A stretch of 64,000 nt of DNA from Solenopsis invicta (GCF_016802725.1 NC_052672.1:4461249-4525248); one strand, 5' to 3'; positions 45,859 to 57,238 are shown, counted from the first letter of the stretch. Made by a program: numbers and translations. The notes: generated by a model not told the origin, from the letters alone.

Positions 45859-46265
45859 AGTATGTGTCCGCGTACTTCTCGTACTCAGCCCCGGCAGGCA
45901 AATTCCGATAGTCGCATCGCTGCCTACTACGATTGGGTGGCGACCGCCCGCTGCGTGCAAAGCATTTTCTTCAGGCATCGTATTGACCCACACAATATCA
46001 TCTGCAAGGCCTGCTATTTGAACTTTCCTCCGACTATCGCCACCGCCTACCAAAAGAGACTTAGACATTCTATTCACATCGGTGATTTACAACTAGTTGC
46101 GGAAATCTCCTCTGTCAGGGCTCATTAACTACTTCGCGGGTAACACGCGAATGCGGGACGTGCCCCGTCGATTTGACTTACTTTTTGGAATTCCTTGAAC
46201 GCGAGGATGAAAATATACACGAGAACCTCAAATCTACCTTTCTCGCTATATCAGACAAACCGTAT
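45859..46265 (+). pseudogene. Zinc-ribbon reading frame, copy 2 (frameshifted)
   Basis: The frame from 45862 reads through IFFRHRIDPHNIICKACYLN and RHSIHIGDLQLVAE, then a second frame continues with CGNLLC, ECGTCPVDLTYFLEFLE and ends ISDKPYPI. Order (IHIGD block, first Cys pair, ECGTCP, then a Glu/Asn-rich tail) parallels copy 1 at 42621-42966, so the two are diverged relatives about 3.2 kb apart. One frameshift lies near 46095. Confidence 0.45.
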
Positions 46266-46640
46266 CCAATCTGAATTAATTTAAGGTAAACCCACTGCGT
46301 GCGATTAGCAATTATTAAAAGAGAAATTTTAACGTCTATTCGCACCTTACTCTTGCCGCGGTTGCGTTCCTCTACCTGGCACACGCCACGGTTGAGATTG
46401 CCGCGACGTAACACTACCTTTAGGAAACCGTTGTAATGAAACCAAGAATATGGCATATTCTGCTAGAATAAGCAGACGTCTTCCCCGAAGCTCTACGCAA
46501 CACAAGCTTTAATATAAAGCTTATAGATTTGATCTCAGCTCAAATCGCGCAAACAAAGTCCTTCAGAACCATAACGATTTCAGTAGCTTCGATTGCTGAA
46601 AGTGGATCTGTTGGACCATTTTAAACGATATAAATTAATG
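46266..46640. other. No gene seen
   Basis: No supported coding region. The minus-strand frame at 46178-46456 overlaps the end of copy 2 and has no recognisable features. Confidence 0.4.
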
Positions 46641-48531
46641 GAGAATCACGATACATGTATGGTACATGCAAATGTGGCTTACAGATAAAGTGTATTATTA
46701 ATAACACGAATGAACAAATTACAGAAATAAAATGCAAGTTTATTAAAGAAAAAGAAAAGCGTTGTGGAAAACCATATTTAAGAAATCCTGTTAAACAGTT
46801 GTGAATGAATTAGAACGATGTCACACTGCTGGCCGCCACAGGTCGACTTACGAAACAAGCAAGAAAGGGGTTCGATCATGAAAAGGGCCCCATGCTAGCT
46901 TCCTGAAAAGCGTTCAAAAAAGGAATTCTTAAACGTTTCGAGCGTAGCACACTCTATTACCTAGTTATCAGAAAGATAGAAGCCAGGAGGTAAAACCATA
47001 CGAAAGAGTAGTTTCATGAATACGCAACAGATAAACTTGCGCTCATGTACCAACTCAAGCTTACCAAAAAGTGTAATAAAATATTTGAGTTAAAATGGCA
47101 GAAAAGTTAAAATTACTCGCCGAAGATTTCTTAAAAGTATTTCCTGAAGATTTTGCAACACATGTTACTAAAACGATTGCTGAAACAATGAATCAAAATA
47201 AAAGACGTAAAAAAGTTGTTCTCCCTTCAAAATCAGATATTATCAAGGTTTATAATTTCTTGCAAGATAAACGCCGAAGAGTTTATAATTTTTTAAAAGA
47301 GTTTTCTTATGAATTTTGATTTACTTGCAAAAGCAACGTTGACGTTAGTGCAAGTAATCAATCATCGTAGAGCTGGAGAAATAGAGAGGACTTTTATTAA
47401 AGGTTACAAAGCTTATGAAGGAATTATCGATCAAATGAAATGTATGATCAGAATAAATCGATTTCAAATCAATTAGTGAAAAAGATGAAAAACCGAAGAT
47501 TCAATGATGACGAAACAAAGTCGATCAAGAAATTAAAAAGTGACAATAATTCTCCTGCGATTGAAGGCTGGCTTAAAGAAGGTTTAATGGTCAAGGTCAA
47601 CTACGAAGAGTCTGGGCAAAAAATATTATAAGAAAATTGTGAACTTAGTTCCATTATAGCAATTTTTTCCTTTGAGTGTAGCATCATTATAATTTTTTGT
47701 TTAAAAAAATACATAAGAAAAAGAAAAAATAAAACAACCCGTGAATGATATCGAAATCTTCCTTAAAGATTGCACTCTCCTTTTCTTTTCCAAGCTTTTA
47801 TATTGCATATATATAGTTATAAAAAAATGTATATTTTATTTAGTGCACAAGAATCTATGTAAAAATTTATATTATCTAAAAAAAAATCAATATTACATAT
47901 CAATATTTACATATTATTAATGTCAGCTCAATTTTGTTTGCAATATTGAATAGGTAAAATGAGCAAATGATATCACCGATGATAAGAGTCTAAAAAAAAG
48001 ATATTGTGATATAAGATGCAATAATACCTAAATACAAATAGTTCTACTTTGCAGTAGAACTTTTGCAGATCATTTGCTCACGTACGTGCAACTGAAGCGA
48101 CAACTATTGCAACTATTGCGAAAACATATTGCGACAATGTATATTTATTATAATTTATCAGAAAGTGAAGTGTTGTAAACTCTCTTGTAAACTTCATGGG
48201 ACATACACACAAAATACACTTAAGTCATTACAGGCAACTTGTAATAGAAAAAGAAAGTTTGGAGATATCTCGATATCTAGAAGCAGCACAAGAAATTGAC
48301 ATGGATGATAATGACGATGATGAAGATGTTGCAAATTCTGAATATTCAAAAATGAATAGAGATAACGACTTCAATTTTAATGAAAATGAAAATAATAAAA
48401 TTGTATCCAACAAAAATGAAGATTTACAACAAAATAGTTTTGAAGATATAAATAAAAATATTAAAGTTGAATATAAATATAATATAAATGAAAATATTAT
48501 AATCCTAGTTAAAGTTTTATATTCATTTTAA
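46640..48531 (+). pseudogene. Tyrosine-recombinase-like relic, fragmented
   Basis: Three plus-strand pieces look like one protein. (1) 46655-46800: a Cys-rich part, YGTCKCGLQIKC then EKRCGKPYLRNP. (2) 47095-47440: MAEKLKLLAEDFLKVF, LPSKSDIIKVYNFLQDKRRR, then after a shift ATLTLVQVINHRRAGEIERT. (3) 48196-48310: MGHTHKIHLSHYRQ. RxxE in piece 2 and the GH...Y arrangement in piece 3 resemble the first catalytic Arg box and the His/Tyr end of tyrosine recombinases (as in Cryptons). Between pieces 2 and 3 lies a KIN17-like fragment and about 550 bp of non-coding DNA. The family call is inference. Confidence 0.4.
47448..47635 (+). pseudogene. KIN: Second KIN17-like fragment
   Basis: Encodes NKSISNQLVKKMKNRRFNDD, then SIKKLKSDNNSPAIEGWLKE and GLMVKV, that is the linker end and the start of the KOW-like module, continuous with the motif order seen on the minus strand at 32450-32720. 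Only about 60 codons are present and they fuse to the recombinase-like relic. It lies 7.8 kb from the array and in plus orientation. Confidence 0.6.
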
Positions 48532-48689
48532 TGCATTCTTTCATGTTATGTACAAGTGTAAATCTTCACGTTCTTTTTGTAATGCAATACTGTTTTGAAA
48601 AAGAAAGTCTTTTAATCACATTACGATTGATTACCAGCCATTCACAGCGCTGGAGCAGTGGAACTTGTGGCACTGTCCGTTGTGAATGA
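48532..48689. other. Spacer without features
   Basis: Short gene-free spacer. Confidence 0.4.
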
Positions 48690-48838
48690 TTGCATTCAAC
48701 AGAAAAAGCCGCTTTGCAATTATTGTAAGATTCTTTAATCCGATTGGTTTTCCCACCTTGTTCTGGTTGGTTCTAAATGTCTAAATCAATAATATTAAAG
48801 AATCTTACAACCGTTGCAAAGCTGCTTTTTCTGCTGAA
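48690..48838. mobile_element. 150-bp snapback MITE
   Basis: Ends CAGAAAAAGCCGCTTTGCAA and the inverse of TTGCAAAGCTGCTTTTTCTG, with arms continuing through TTGTAAGATTCTTTAAT, about 45 bp in all. The central ~55 bp are unpaired. Flanks read TTCA on the left and CTGAAT on the right, so the target duplication is unclear. Confidence 0.75.
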
Positions 48839-49639
48839 TATGTATATGTGTATCATAACACAAAAAATTGTAAAAATAAAAAGAGGATCAAGAAAGCTAT
48901 AGAGCATTAACTTTAATTTAAAATGTTTAAAACATATTTTCCGTCTTCATTTGCGTATTTTATTTCTTTCTTTTTAATTTTATCAAAATATTGTAATGCA
49001 TTTAAAGTATTATACATTAATGAATATTAAGTATTACGTATATTATAAATTTAAAAATACAATGTGAGAATCAGAAATGAAAACGTGCTTTTAAAATATG
49101 GTTTATTGTAAAAGCAAACTTTATGTTCATATTAAGTATCTCAAATCCTTGCTTCAAACACTTCTAACAAGTAAACCTACGGAAGTGTCACTCTCCGATT
49201 TTTCTGAAATTTCGATGTTATAATATAAGAAAAACTAAGAAATACGAGTACATATTATTTTTAGTGGCGGAAAAACATATTTAGGGGGTAAAACGATACC
49301 CAAAATAGGGGGTAAAATGGAAAAATTGCGATATCTTTGAGATCAGTGAAGCGATCTTAATGATTTTTGGTATAAAAATATCTTTTGATAGAAAACGAAA
49401 ATCGGCCTAGATATGTTGGAGGGAAAGTGAAAATTAGCCAACTAGCCCCTAAAGTGAGCAATTTTTTGCTGCAAAAAATCAATTTTGATCTGATCAAAGT
49501 GAAATCTATTAAAACTTCAAAAGGAAAGCTAATTAAGAAACATGTATTTTTTTTTTTTTTTTTTTTATAAATAGTTTGGGGGTAAATAACCTCTATATTG
49601 CCGCGGTCATTTGACATTGCGCGTGAAACACCTTGTAAA
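48839..49639. other. Gene-free, with a poly-T tract
   Basis: No supported gene. GGGGGTAAAA words at about 49284 and 49308 and GGGGGTAAAT at 49579 suggest a worn small element (49260-49590) with a 22-bp T run at 49545-49566. Confidence 0.35.
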
Positions 49640-49971
49640 ACTATATTTTTGAACTGTTCGATCTTTTTAATATATTGGTTTTTTAAGTCGCTGAATCCGA
49701 ATCTGAAATCAGATTTTCAAAATTCAATATGGCGGATCCAATATGGTGGACAAAAACTCTAAAAATTACTTGAATAGGCAGTAACTCGACATGCGACTTT
49801 CAAAATACAATAAAATCAACTTCTGACATTTATTGCTAGTTATGCGAAATGAATTAAACATGTTAAAAATATTAATTGTTTATAACCGCCGGTGTTAGCG
49901 TTACACGAGATGTATCGCGCGGAAGTCGCACGGTCGGATTTACATCTCTTCGGGGTGCTTGATTAGAGTGA

Positions 49972-50354
49972 GTCCCCTTGCCTCTCACTATTTTCTGTAA
50001 ATGTGTCAGAACACGATTCATTGTTAGAACGTTAGATAAAAAAAAATGAAAATAAAAAACACAACAAAATTAAATTAAAACAGCAAAAAAAAAATAAAAT
50101 TGAAATAATAAAAAAAAATCTTTCGTTACCTGTACATAAGGGGAGGGTTTCGATAGCACACATCCCGATAGCACACCAACCAATCATCTTGACCTATCTA
50201 ACCAATCTACGGAAAATCTCTAGGCATCTGCCATTGTGAGTGTGCTATTGTTTGTGTGCTATCGGGATGTGCGCTATCGGGACCCGCCGGTACATAAGCG
50301 TTCTAACAATGAATCGTGTTCTGACACACAGAAAATAGTGAGAGGCAAAAGGAC
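49972..50354. mobile_element. Inverted-repeat element containing a GATAGCACACATC MITE
   Basis: Outer arms of about 60 bp: CTCTCACTATTTTCTG and AGAACACGATTCATTGTTAG at 49982-50030 against their inverse at 50298-50350. Inside, GATAGCACACATCCCGATAG (50151) faces the inverse of CTATCGGGATGTGCGCTATC (about 50262-50281), giving a ~135-bp MITE nested in the first. Non-coding. Confidence 0.65.
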
Positions 50355-50650
50355 CGCCGCGCCGGCATAGCATTACTCAAGGTGTACCACGTGGAGATTG
50401 CCCAGTTGTTTATTGTGTTGTATCGTAGAAGTTAATTATATATTTGAATGCAAAATTTGTCTTCCCATTCTCGCTGTCGAAATAAGGGGTTACTATTCAA
50501 ATAACTAATGTTGTTACCTCAGTGTGGAACAATAATCCATAGAAGTCATAATATCTCTTCAAATTGAATCTGGGCTCTCCCTTCTAACAGCACAAATTCA
50601 GTGAAAATTGAACTTAGAAAAAATTCTTCATTTATTTCGTAACTTCAGCA

Positions 50651-51510
50651 ATGCCAGACTACACAAGGAACGAAATTGTTGATATTCTCTTAATTCTTGG
50701 AGAATGTCGTCGCAGTTATTGTCGCAGCTGCTCGAATGTATCATAATCGTTTTCCTTCCATCGATAGATGTCATCCTAATGATCGAGTGATTGCCGATAT
50801 CAAACGTGAAACACAGCGTCCTAATGTAAAAAGACAACGACGTCGTATTAATGTCCCTAAGCGTGATGACCCCCAAGCCCTTTTTGTGTTAGCTGTGGTA
50901 CATTTGAATCCACGTAATCCACTACAAGATATTGAAAAACAATTTGGTATTCCAAGAAGCACAGCTCAGAGATTTTTGACCTTGCATACATTCCATCCAT
51001 ATCACATAACATTGACTCAGATACTGACACCTAATGATTATCGTCGAAGACTTGAATTTTGTAATTGGACTCAGGCTATGTTACGGCAGGATCAACAATT
51101 TTTTAGATTTATTATATTCTCAGATGAAGCTACTTTCCATAATACAGGCCAACTAAACCGACCAACACAACAATCATTATTGGTCCTAACCCACATTGGC
51201 ATCGTCCAATTGATCACCAACATCGTTGGAGTCTTGTAGTGTGGTGTGGTATTGTAAATGGTTACTTAATTGGACACTTCTTTTTTGACGAAAACGTTAA
51301 TTCAGCGAACTATTTGCATTCCTTGAACATAAATTGCCAGGCCTCTTGGAAGACGTAGACCTAATGACAAGACAACGCATGTTCCAACATGATGGCGCAC
51401 TACCTCATAAGAGTTGGAGAGTCCGACAGTTTCTACACCGTCTCTTCCCACGTAAGTTTATTGGACTTGGAAGACATGTTGAATGGTGCCTCAGATCTCC
51501 AAATCAGACA
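50651..51510 (+). pseudogene. DDE_3 (Tc1/mariner superfamily) transposase, frameshifted
   Basis: It starts at ATG 50651 with MPDYTRNEIVDILLILGECR, shifts frame, then runs 50697-51239 with the helix-turn-helix RNPLQDIEKQFGIPRSTAQR, YHPYHITLTQILTPNDYRRR and the first catalytic Asp in IIFSDEATFHN. After another shift come NPHW, HQHRWSLVVWCGIVNGYL, and, from 51334, PGLLEDVDLMTRQR and the second Asp in FQHDGALPH. The expected C-terminal acidic motif is missing, replaced by a minisatellite at 51519-51640. At least three frame breaks, so inactive. Confidence 0.8.
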
Positions 51511-51518
51511 AGTTCCGA

Positions 51519-51640
51519 TCTTACCTTGACTGGTTGGATCACCGATCAATCTTGTCTTGACTGGATCACCGATCTTACCTTGACTGGTTGGATCACGGAT
51601 CAATCTTATCTTGACTGGTTAAATCATTCTCCGATCTTTC
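51519..51640. repeat. Minisatellite replacing the transposase C-terminus
   Basis: The words CTTGACTGG(TTGG)ATCACCGATC and AATCTTGTCTTGACTGG recur in tandem three to four times with small differences. In the plus frame this gives a repeated TGWITDQS peptide, which is not part of any transposase I know. Confidence 0.75.
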
Positions 51641-52009
51641 TTCAAACACAAAAGAGGTGTAAATCCGACCGAGCTACCTCCACGTGGTACACCTTGAGTA
51701 ATGCTAATGCTGACGGTACTGTAACTTTCAAGTCCTATAACTCGAAAAATACTTAACGAAAAAACATTTAATTATAGTATTTTAGAAAAGCCTCGAGATA
51801 AGCTACAAGAATATGTCAAAAAATAGGCAGTTCTATTAAAAAAATTGAAAGTGACCTTCACGTGAACTTCAAGCAACTATTCAAGGTTAAATTAATGACA
51901 CCATCTTATGTCCCTCTCGAAACCATGCAACTTTTGCCTGAAACATTTTTACTGAAAATGCTTCATTGAAGAATTATCGAGGTGCGTTTTTTAAAATGGG
52001 ACACCCTGT

Positions 52010-54082
52010 ATAATATTGTTTATGTAATCTAATAAAATGTTATAAATAAATAATCTTCCATTCATAAAAATATAAATGGATTTTTCATATTTATCACAAA
52101 AATAAACTCATTAAAAATTTGATCAACTTATGTATAAAAATATATAATTGTGTCTAATTATGTACACATATTATATAAAAATATGTATAATGTGATCTAT
52201 TTAGATAGAATCATTTTTTTTTGTCCTTATCCTTAGACCCTTAAGGTTCTCGCACCATTATGTGCGATGGACCAGCATGCAGCATAAAGTCGCCATTGAT
52301 TTACATAAAATTCCCATTGGTTCAGAAGCCTTATGCTACGCTTACGCTGTTATGCATTTCATGTGCGAAGCTCTTTACGGCGTGATGCAATTTTTTCAAT
52401 CGCCATTTTGAGTTTGATTTCGACCAGTTTCGACCTCGTGGAAGTTAAGAAGCCGAGTCAAAACGAGTCAAAGTGTGCCGCAAGAGATCACGCGAGAATC
52501 GAGATACACTTACATCTCCGCGTGGAAGCTGTTTCTAGTGAGTCGTTGAAGAATTTTTATTGTTTTAGCGTTTTCCAAGTATATTATTTTTCTTTTCATG
52601 ATTTCTTTAACAAATTTATACTTTGCATCTTGTATGCTTTGTTCTCGCATAAAAATTATCTGAATGTAGCAGTTTTATCGCACTTACGTATTTATTAAAA
52701 TTTGTTTGTGTTCTGTTTTCTCTTTTTCTTGCAAAACTAATAGCCCTGCGAAGATATCTAAGGATCAAAGTTGTTATCTACGATATATCGTATTATCAAG
52801 CAACTTCATTATACAGGATTGGGATTTTATTACGTTATACCTCCTACGTTTTAAACATTTACGTATTAGTTAAGTCCAGTGACTTACGGTCCAATTCGTG
52901 TTCAAAACGCTATTAGCATCATTTTATCTTTGTTTTTGCCCAATAAATGATAAAGATAAAATAGTAGTAAACGCTTCGAGCATGAATCCAAGCGCATAAA
53001 ATCTCGGGGAATACCTCAATGTCAAGTTTCTCTACACGACTGTTCCTTGCCAGGCTATACGTATGTACATTAAGAAAAAAAGTTGTTAACTGAACTAAAT
53101 GCGTTTAGTTGTTTATCAATTATTTAATTCAAGTATTATTTACTTGAGTCAAATACACGGTAATAATTCGAATGAATATCTGTACTTATCTCAACACGCA
53201 TTTCTTTGAATCAACAAATGTTTACTTGACAGCCCGTGACCGCTGAATTTAATTGAATGAATTGATATTTTTTTAAGTTAACTTTTTTTCTCAGTGTATA
53301 AAAAGGGTATGGCTCGGTAAAATGTAGATATTAAATTTTTTTATGCGCAGAAAAATGATAATGTGTAATTTACGGAATATTACATCAATGAAAACAATAC
53401 TTAAAACACAACAAACAATACTTAAAATACAACGGATAAAACAAATAATTCACCTTTCGAGGAAGATATTTTGGAATCACAAACAAATTTGAAATCCGAA
53501 CAAAACGCACGCACTTGAATCAAACAAAGTACCAAGTTGAAATGAAAATCAAACAGAGATAAGGACAAAGGGCCATAGGATATTTTTACAATATTTCCAT
53601 TTGATTGAATTTTATTTAATATTTATTTCAAGTTTATTTAAAAAATTTATTTTTTTAAGTGATAGTGAAGATCAACAAAAAGTTCCGAGACCGCGAGAAC
53701 GGGGAAGACTAAGTTTTGGAAGTGCAGATATTTCTTAACATAGTCGAAAACCGAGTATCATTCGGGGATACAATGGACGTCATGATATATGAAGGTTATG
53801 AAAAGACTGCTAGATCGACAAGATCGTAAATCAAATTTTATATCAGATCTAAATGAGATAACGAGAAATACTAAATTCCATTCCAAGCATGGAGTTTACT
53901 ATTGTAGTCAAAAATTTCCGGCTAGAGAAAATTGTACTTCATACAAATAAAAAAATTGTACAATACCGTGAATTGGCAGAAACGAATGCTGTATTAGATT
54001 CCTTGCACAACATAGATCTTTTAAAACAGATCTTTTTTATCAATCTACTGTATATGTTAGGATTGCAGAAAATACATAATAT
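52010..54082. other. 2-kb stretch with no supported gene
   Basis: The frame at 52333-52698 has no recognisable domain. The 52230-52540 part is more GC-rich and has several small inverted words (TTAAGG, GTGCGATGG). A TTGTCCTTATC word at 52221 has its inverse near 53554, too short to define an element. I see nothing else. Confidence 0.4.
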
Positions 54083-55067
54083 TAGGAGTACAAATTGAAA
54101 ACAGCCGTTTTCCAGTAGATGGCGCCAGCGGTAAATGCTGGCGCCAAACGTTAGATCAAAAATTTTAAATGTAAGGTTGGGCATCTGGCAACAATTCCTT
54201 ATCATTGCAGTTGTGAATTTTTATCGGCATTATATATTTTTTGTGATCGAAAATGTCGAAATTTGTGCCCAATAAGCGTCATTTGCGGGAAGTTTTGCTT
54301 TTTGCCTTCAATTCGAAAAAATCTGCGGCTGAGGCGCGTCGAATGATTGTAAAAACTTATGGTGAGGCTTCCATTAGTGAAAGAACGTGTCGAGAATGGT
54401 TCCAACGCTTCAAAAGTGGTGATTTCGGCGTAGAAGACAAGGAGCGTCCCGGACAGGTGAAAAAGTTTGAAGACGCACAATTGGAAACATTACTGAATGA
54501 AGATTCATCTCAAACGCAACAGGAGCTTGCAGATTCATTGGGCGTGACTCAACAAGCTATTTCACATCGTTTGAAAACCATGGGAATGATCCAAAAGCAT
54601 GGACACTGGGTGCCATACGAATTAAAGCCGAGAAACGTCGAACGGCGTTTTTTCGCGTGCGAACAGCTGCTCCAACGGCAAAAACGGAAGGGTTTTCTGC
54701 ATCGTATTGTAACCGGCGATGAAAAGTGGATCCATTATGATAATCCAAAGCGAAAAAAATCGTGGGGCCATGCATCAACATCGACGGCCAAGCCAAACAT
54801 CCATGACTCGAAGCTCATGCTGTGTATTTGGTGGGACCAGCTCGGCGTGATTTATTATGAGCTGTTGCAACCGGGTGAAACCATCACAGGAGCTCGCTAC
54901 CGAACACAACTAATGCGTTTGAGCCGAGCATTGCAGGAAAAACGGCCACAATACGAGCAAAGACACGAAAAAGTGATGTTGCTGCACGACAACGCTCGGC
55001 CACATGTTGCTCAGGTCGTTAAAACCTATCTGGAAACATTGAAATGGGACGATAAAGAAAAATATCA
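54083..55067 (+). mobile_element. 5' portion of a second mariner, truncated
   Basis: The left end is probably TTAGGAGTACAAATTGAAAA at or near 54081-54083 beside a TA. It is followed by a ~170-bp leader and a transposase. The sequence stops matching mariner at about 55044, just before a tRNA-like block, and no right TIR was found. It is a different family from the one at 4289, closer to the Mos/mellifera style. Confidence 0.75.
54253..55044 (+). pseudogene. Mariner transposase, 3'-truncated
   Basis: ATG 54253 (MSKFVPNKRHLREVLLFAFN). Residues about 1-110 hold two helix-turn-helix motifs (EWFQRFKSGDFGVEDKERPG, LADSLGVTQQAISHRL), then the WVPYEL linker, the first catalytic Asp in IVTGDEKWIHYD and the second in LLHDNARPH. 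The frame is unbroken for about 264 codons, then leaves mariner sequence after LETLKWD and ends in unrelated residues at 55122. The third catalytic Asp and its YSPDLAPSD context are lost, so no activity is expected. Confidence 0.9.
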
Positions 55068-55140
55068 CCTCAGCCAGGGTTCAAACCTGGGACCTCTCGA
55101 ATCTCCGGTACGGGTGTCTTAGCCAACTCAACCACTGAGG
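55068..55140 (-). ncRNA. tRNA-like sequence, likely head of a SINE
   Basis: On the minus strand, 73 nt begin CCTCAGT and end GCTGAGG, which pair as a 7-bp acceptor stem. The T arm is perfect: CCAGG, loop TTTGAAC, CCTGG. A D-arm-like GTTGAGTTGGCTAAGAC with the expected GG is present. The anticodon arm does not fold well. The A and B boxes would suffice for RNA polymerase III. It sits exactly where mariner sequence ends, so a SINE insertion or a tRNA-derived fragment mediated the truncation. Not a functional tRNA gene. Confidence 0.6.
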
Positions 55141-55253
55141 CTGTGATGATACGAGTATTTCTCGCAATAATCAACTATGAGTTAAAACGCTTTCCAAGGC
55201 AGCGTGACTTTTAAAGTAGAGAGATATTTTGATTGTTGCTGTATCAATACAAG

Positions 55254-55379
55254 TTGAACAAGAATACCTTCTATGGTCACAGCTAAATCTTCGTGCTTGT
55301 ATTGTTTGTGTGCTTTTACATACACAAACAATACAAATACGAATACCTAGCTGTAATCGTAGAAGACAGTCTTGTTCAA
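55254..55379. mobile_element. 126-bp snapback MITE
   Basis: TTGAACAAGA at 55254 pairs with TCTTGTTCAA ending 55379, and the inner CTTGTATTGTTTGTGT pairs with ACACAAACAATACAAATACG across about 10 nt. Nearly the entire segment is hairpin, with a weaker middle. Confidence 0.75.
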
Positions 55380-56189
55380 TTTAAATATAATTTATTTTTG
55401 CTATAATCATTTGTTTATATGATATATAAACTGATGTAATAATATATATTGATATAATAATATTAATATAATTATATTCTAAATTTAAAAAACTAAAAGT
55501 ATTGTACAAACAAATCTAATGAAAGTGTATCAACACTTTGAAATAACAAAAATGGCAATACTAGTAGAGAGTTCTTAGTGCTCACTAATAATTCTTTAAG
55601 TAAAATAAATGTTTATGTTTATAATATTTCTAATTTATAAAAATTTATAAGCTTCCTCAAACTGCAAGCTACATAATTTTTCGAGATAAGAGGAGATCGT
55701 ATACATGTAAGCATAAAAAATTATTAAATTGATTAGCAATTCAATTTGGTGATATATTCAGAGTTCTTCTCAAAAACTGTATTTTCTAATAAATATATTG
55801 CGCGCAATTGGAAAAATTTATAAATTTACCTAAAAAATCATTTAGCACTATAAACTTTTTGACCGGTATTGCCATTTTCGTTATTTAAATGTGTTAAAAG
55901 TATTATTTAATGTATTTTATTGTGTTCCAAACATAAGAGAATGCAATAAATTTATCTCTTAATAGAGGTGCTAATTTGTTACCCTAGTCAGGATATTTTT
56001 GCTCAAGTCGTTTAGCAACAATAAAAAAAAATGAGGGGGTGCAGTTTAATAGCAAACTAAACTCCCCCATACCTAAAAAAATATACAGTAGCCTCTAGAA
56101 AAAAACAAGTATACTGGAATTTTGTCCTAATTTATTGCTCTTATATAAGATCAAAATAAATACAAAATATAAAATTGTTTCATAAATAT
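55380..56189. other. AT-rich, no gene
   Basis: No supported coding region or repeat. Confidence 0.45.
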
Positions 56190-56700
56190 CATTATGTATG
56201 GAGCACGCGCGGCCGCGCTATATCATCCGTCATCTGATCTCTAAATAATTTGGTGCTTGCATGTATTATATATTCAAATGATATAATCAGAAATCCTACT
56301 ACTAAAATAAATGCGTTTCCGAATTTGTTGCTAATCGTAACTTGTAAAAAGCTATCTTTTTATGCGCGGCGCGCGGTTTCCACGCACAAATTTATTATTT
56401 TCAACAAGTTACAGTTAGCAATAAATTCTAAATCGTATACTAAACTGATTGCTAGACATCCTACTACTAAAATATGCGTATCGGAATTTAATACTATCTG
56501 TAACTTATTGAAAAAAATTATTTGCCAAGATCACTTGCCACACTGTATCGATCTTCAAAAAAATTAGGACTTCCATAAATATTATATTAAAATGTTCTTC
56601 AGATATCGTACTATTAAATGTGTAATTTCCCGAATTGTTGCTAACTAGAAATTTTTAATAATAATCTATCCGTCCTAATGCGTGCTCCGCGTTGTAACAT
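56190..56700. repeat. Threefold degenerate repeat bounded by GGAGCACGC words
   Basis: The block CCTACTACTAAAATA(AA)TGCG(T/A)TTCCGAATTT, followed by GTAACTT, recurs loosely at about 56296, 56460 and 56606. GGAGCACGC at 56197 and its inverse GCGTGCTCC at 56681 could be short TIRs of an old element. Identity between units is low. Confidence 0.4.
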
Positions 56701-57238
56701 TCATCGCAAACTTGTCAGTAAATTTTATTTGTAAGGACCACTAAAACTGTTTAAAAAGTCTTTTCGTAGTTGTGGTCAAGGCATGACGTATTTAATTTAC
56801 TTCTTTTTTTGTTATTTGCGTCGCCATGGTTCCGTGTTGCGTGTCGTCTTGTCGTGTCATGTCGCACGTTGCCGCGTAGCCGTGGAGCCTGCCGCCGTCG
56901 CTTTTGTTTTTTTTTTCAATGTTTATAATTTGTTTAACTTTCCCCGATTTTTCCGATGCATCTAAATGGATAGAACCATGATGTAAGAATACAAAGTGAA
57001 GCATTCCCGAGATGCGCAGTGAACGAAAATAAAACCTGCTTTTCGATCAATCAAAGAGTTGCCCGAAATGCGGAAAGCAATATAGCTATTAATGGCTATT
57101 TTCATGAGATACAAATATTATAATTTTTTTTTTATTTTGGTTAGAAGACCGCTCTCGTGCAATATTGCAATAATTTTTGCAATAATTGTTTTTATTACTT
57201 GTAAGTGTATCTAAGTGTATATGCAAATTAGCATATCA

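Larger units (their letters stand above)
49640..52009. mobile_element. Nested Tc1/mariner-type element(s) with long TIRs
   Basis: The right terminal region (51652-52009) ends GGGACACCCTGTA next to TA, a typical Tc1/mariner terminus. Its inner part (AAGAGGTGTAAATCCGACCG, CCACGTGGTACACCTTGAGT) has two inverted partners on the left, at about 49888-49950 (CGGTCGGATTTACATCTCTT) and at 50366-50405 (CATTACTCAAGGTGTACCAC). Two left TIRs against one right TIR indicate nesting or partial duplication. The inner TIR sequence is also related to that of the element at 28411-30866. Confidence 0.6.

Noticed and set aside
52221..53567. Possible element with TTGTCCTTATC inverted ends
   Set aside because: Only about 11 bp match, no target duplication and no internal structure support it.
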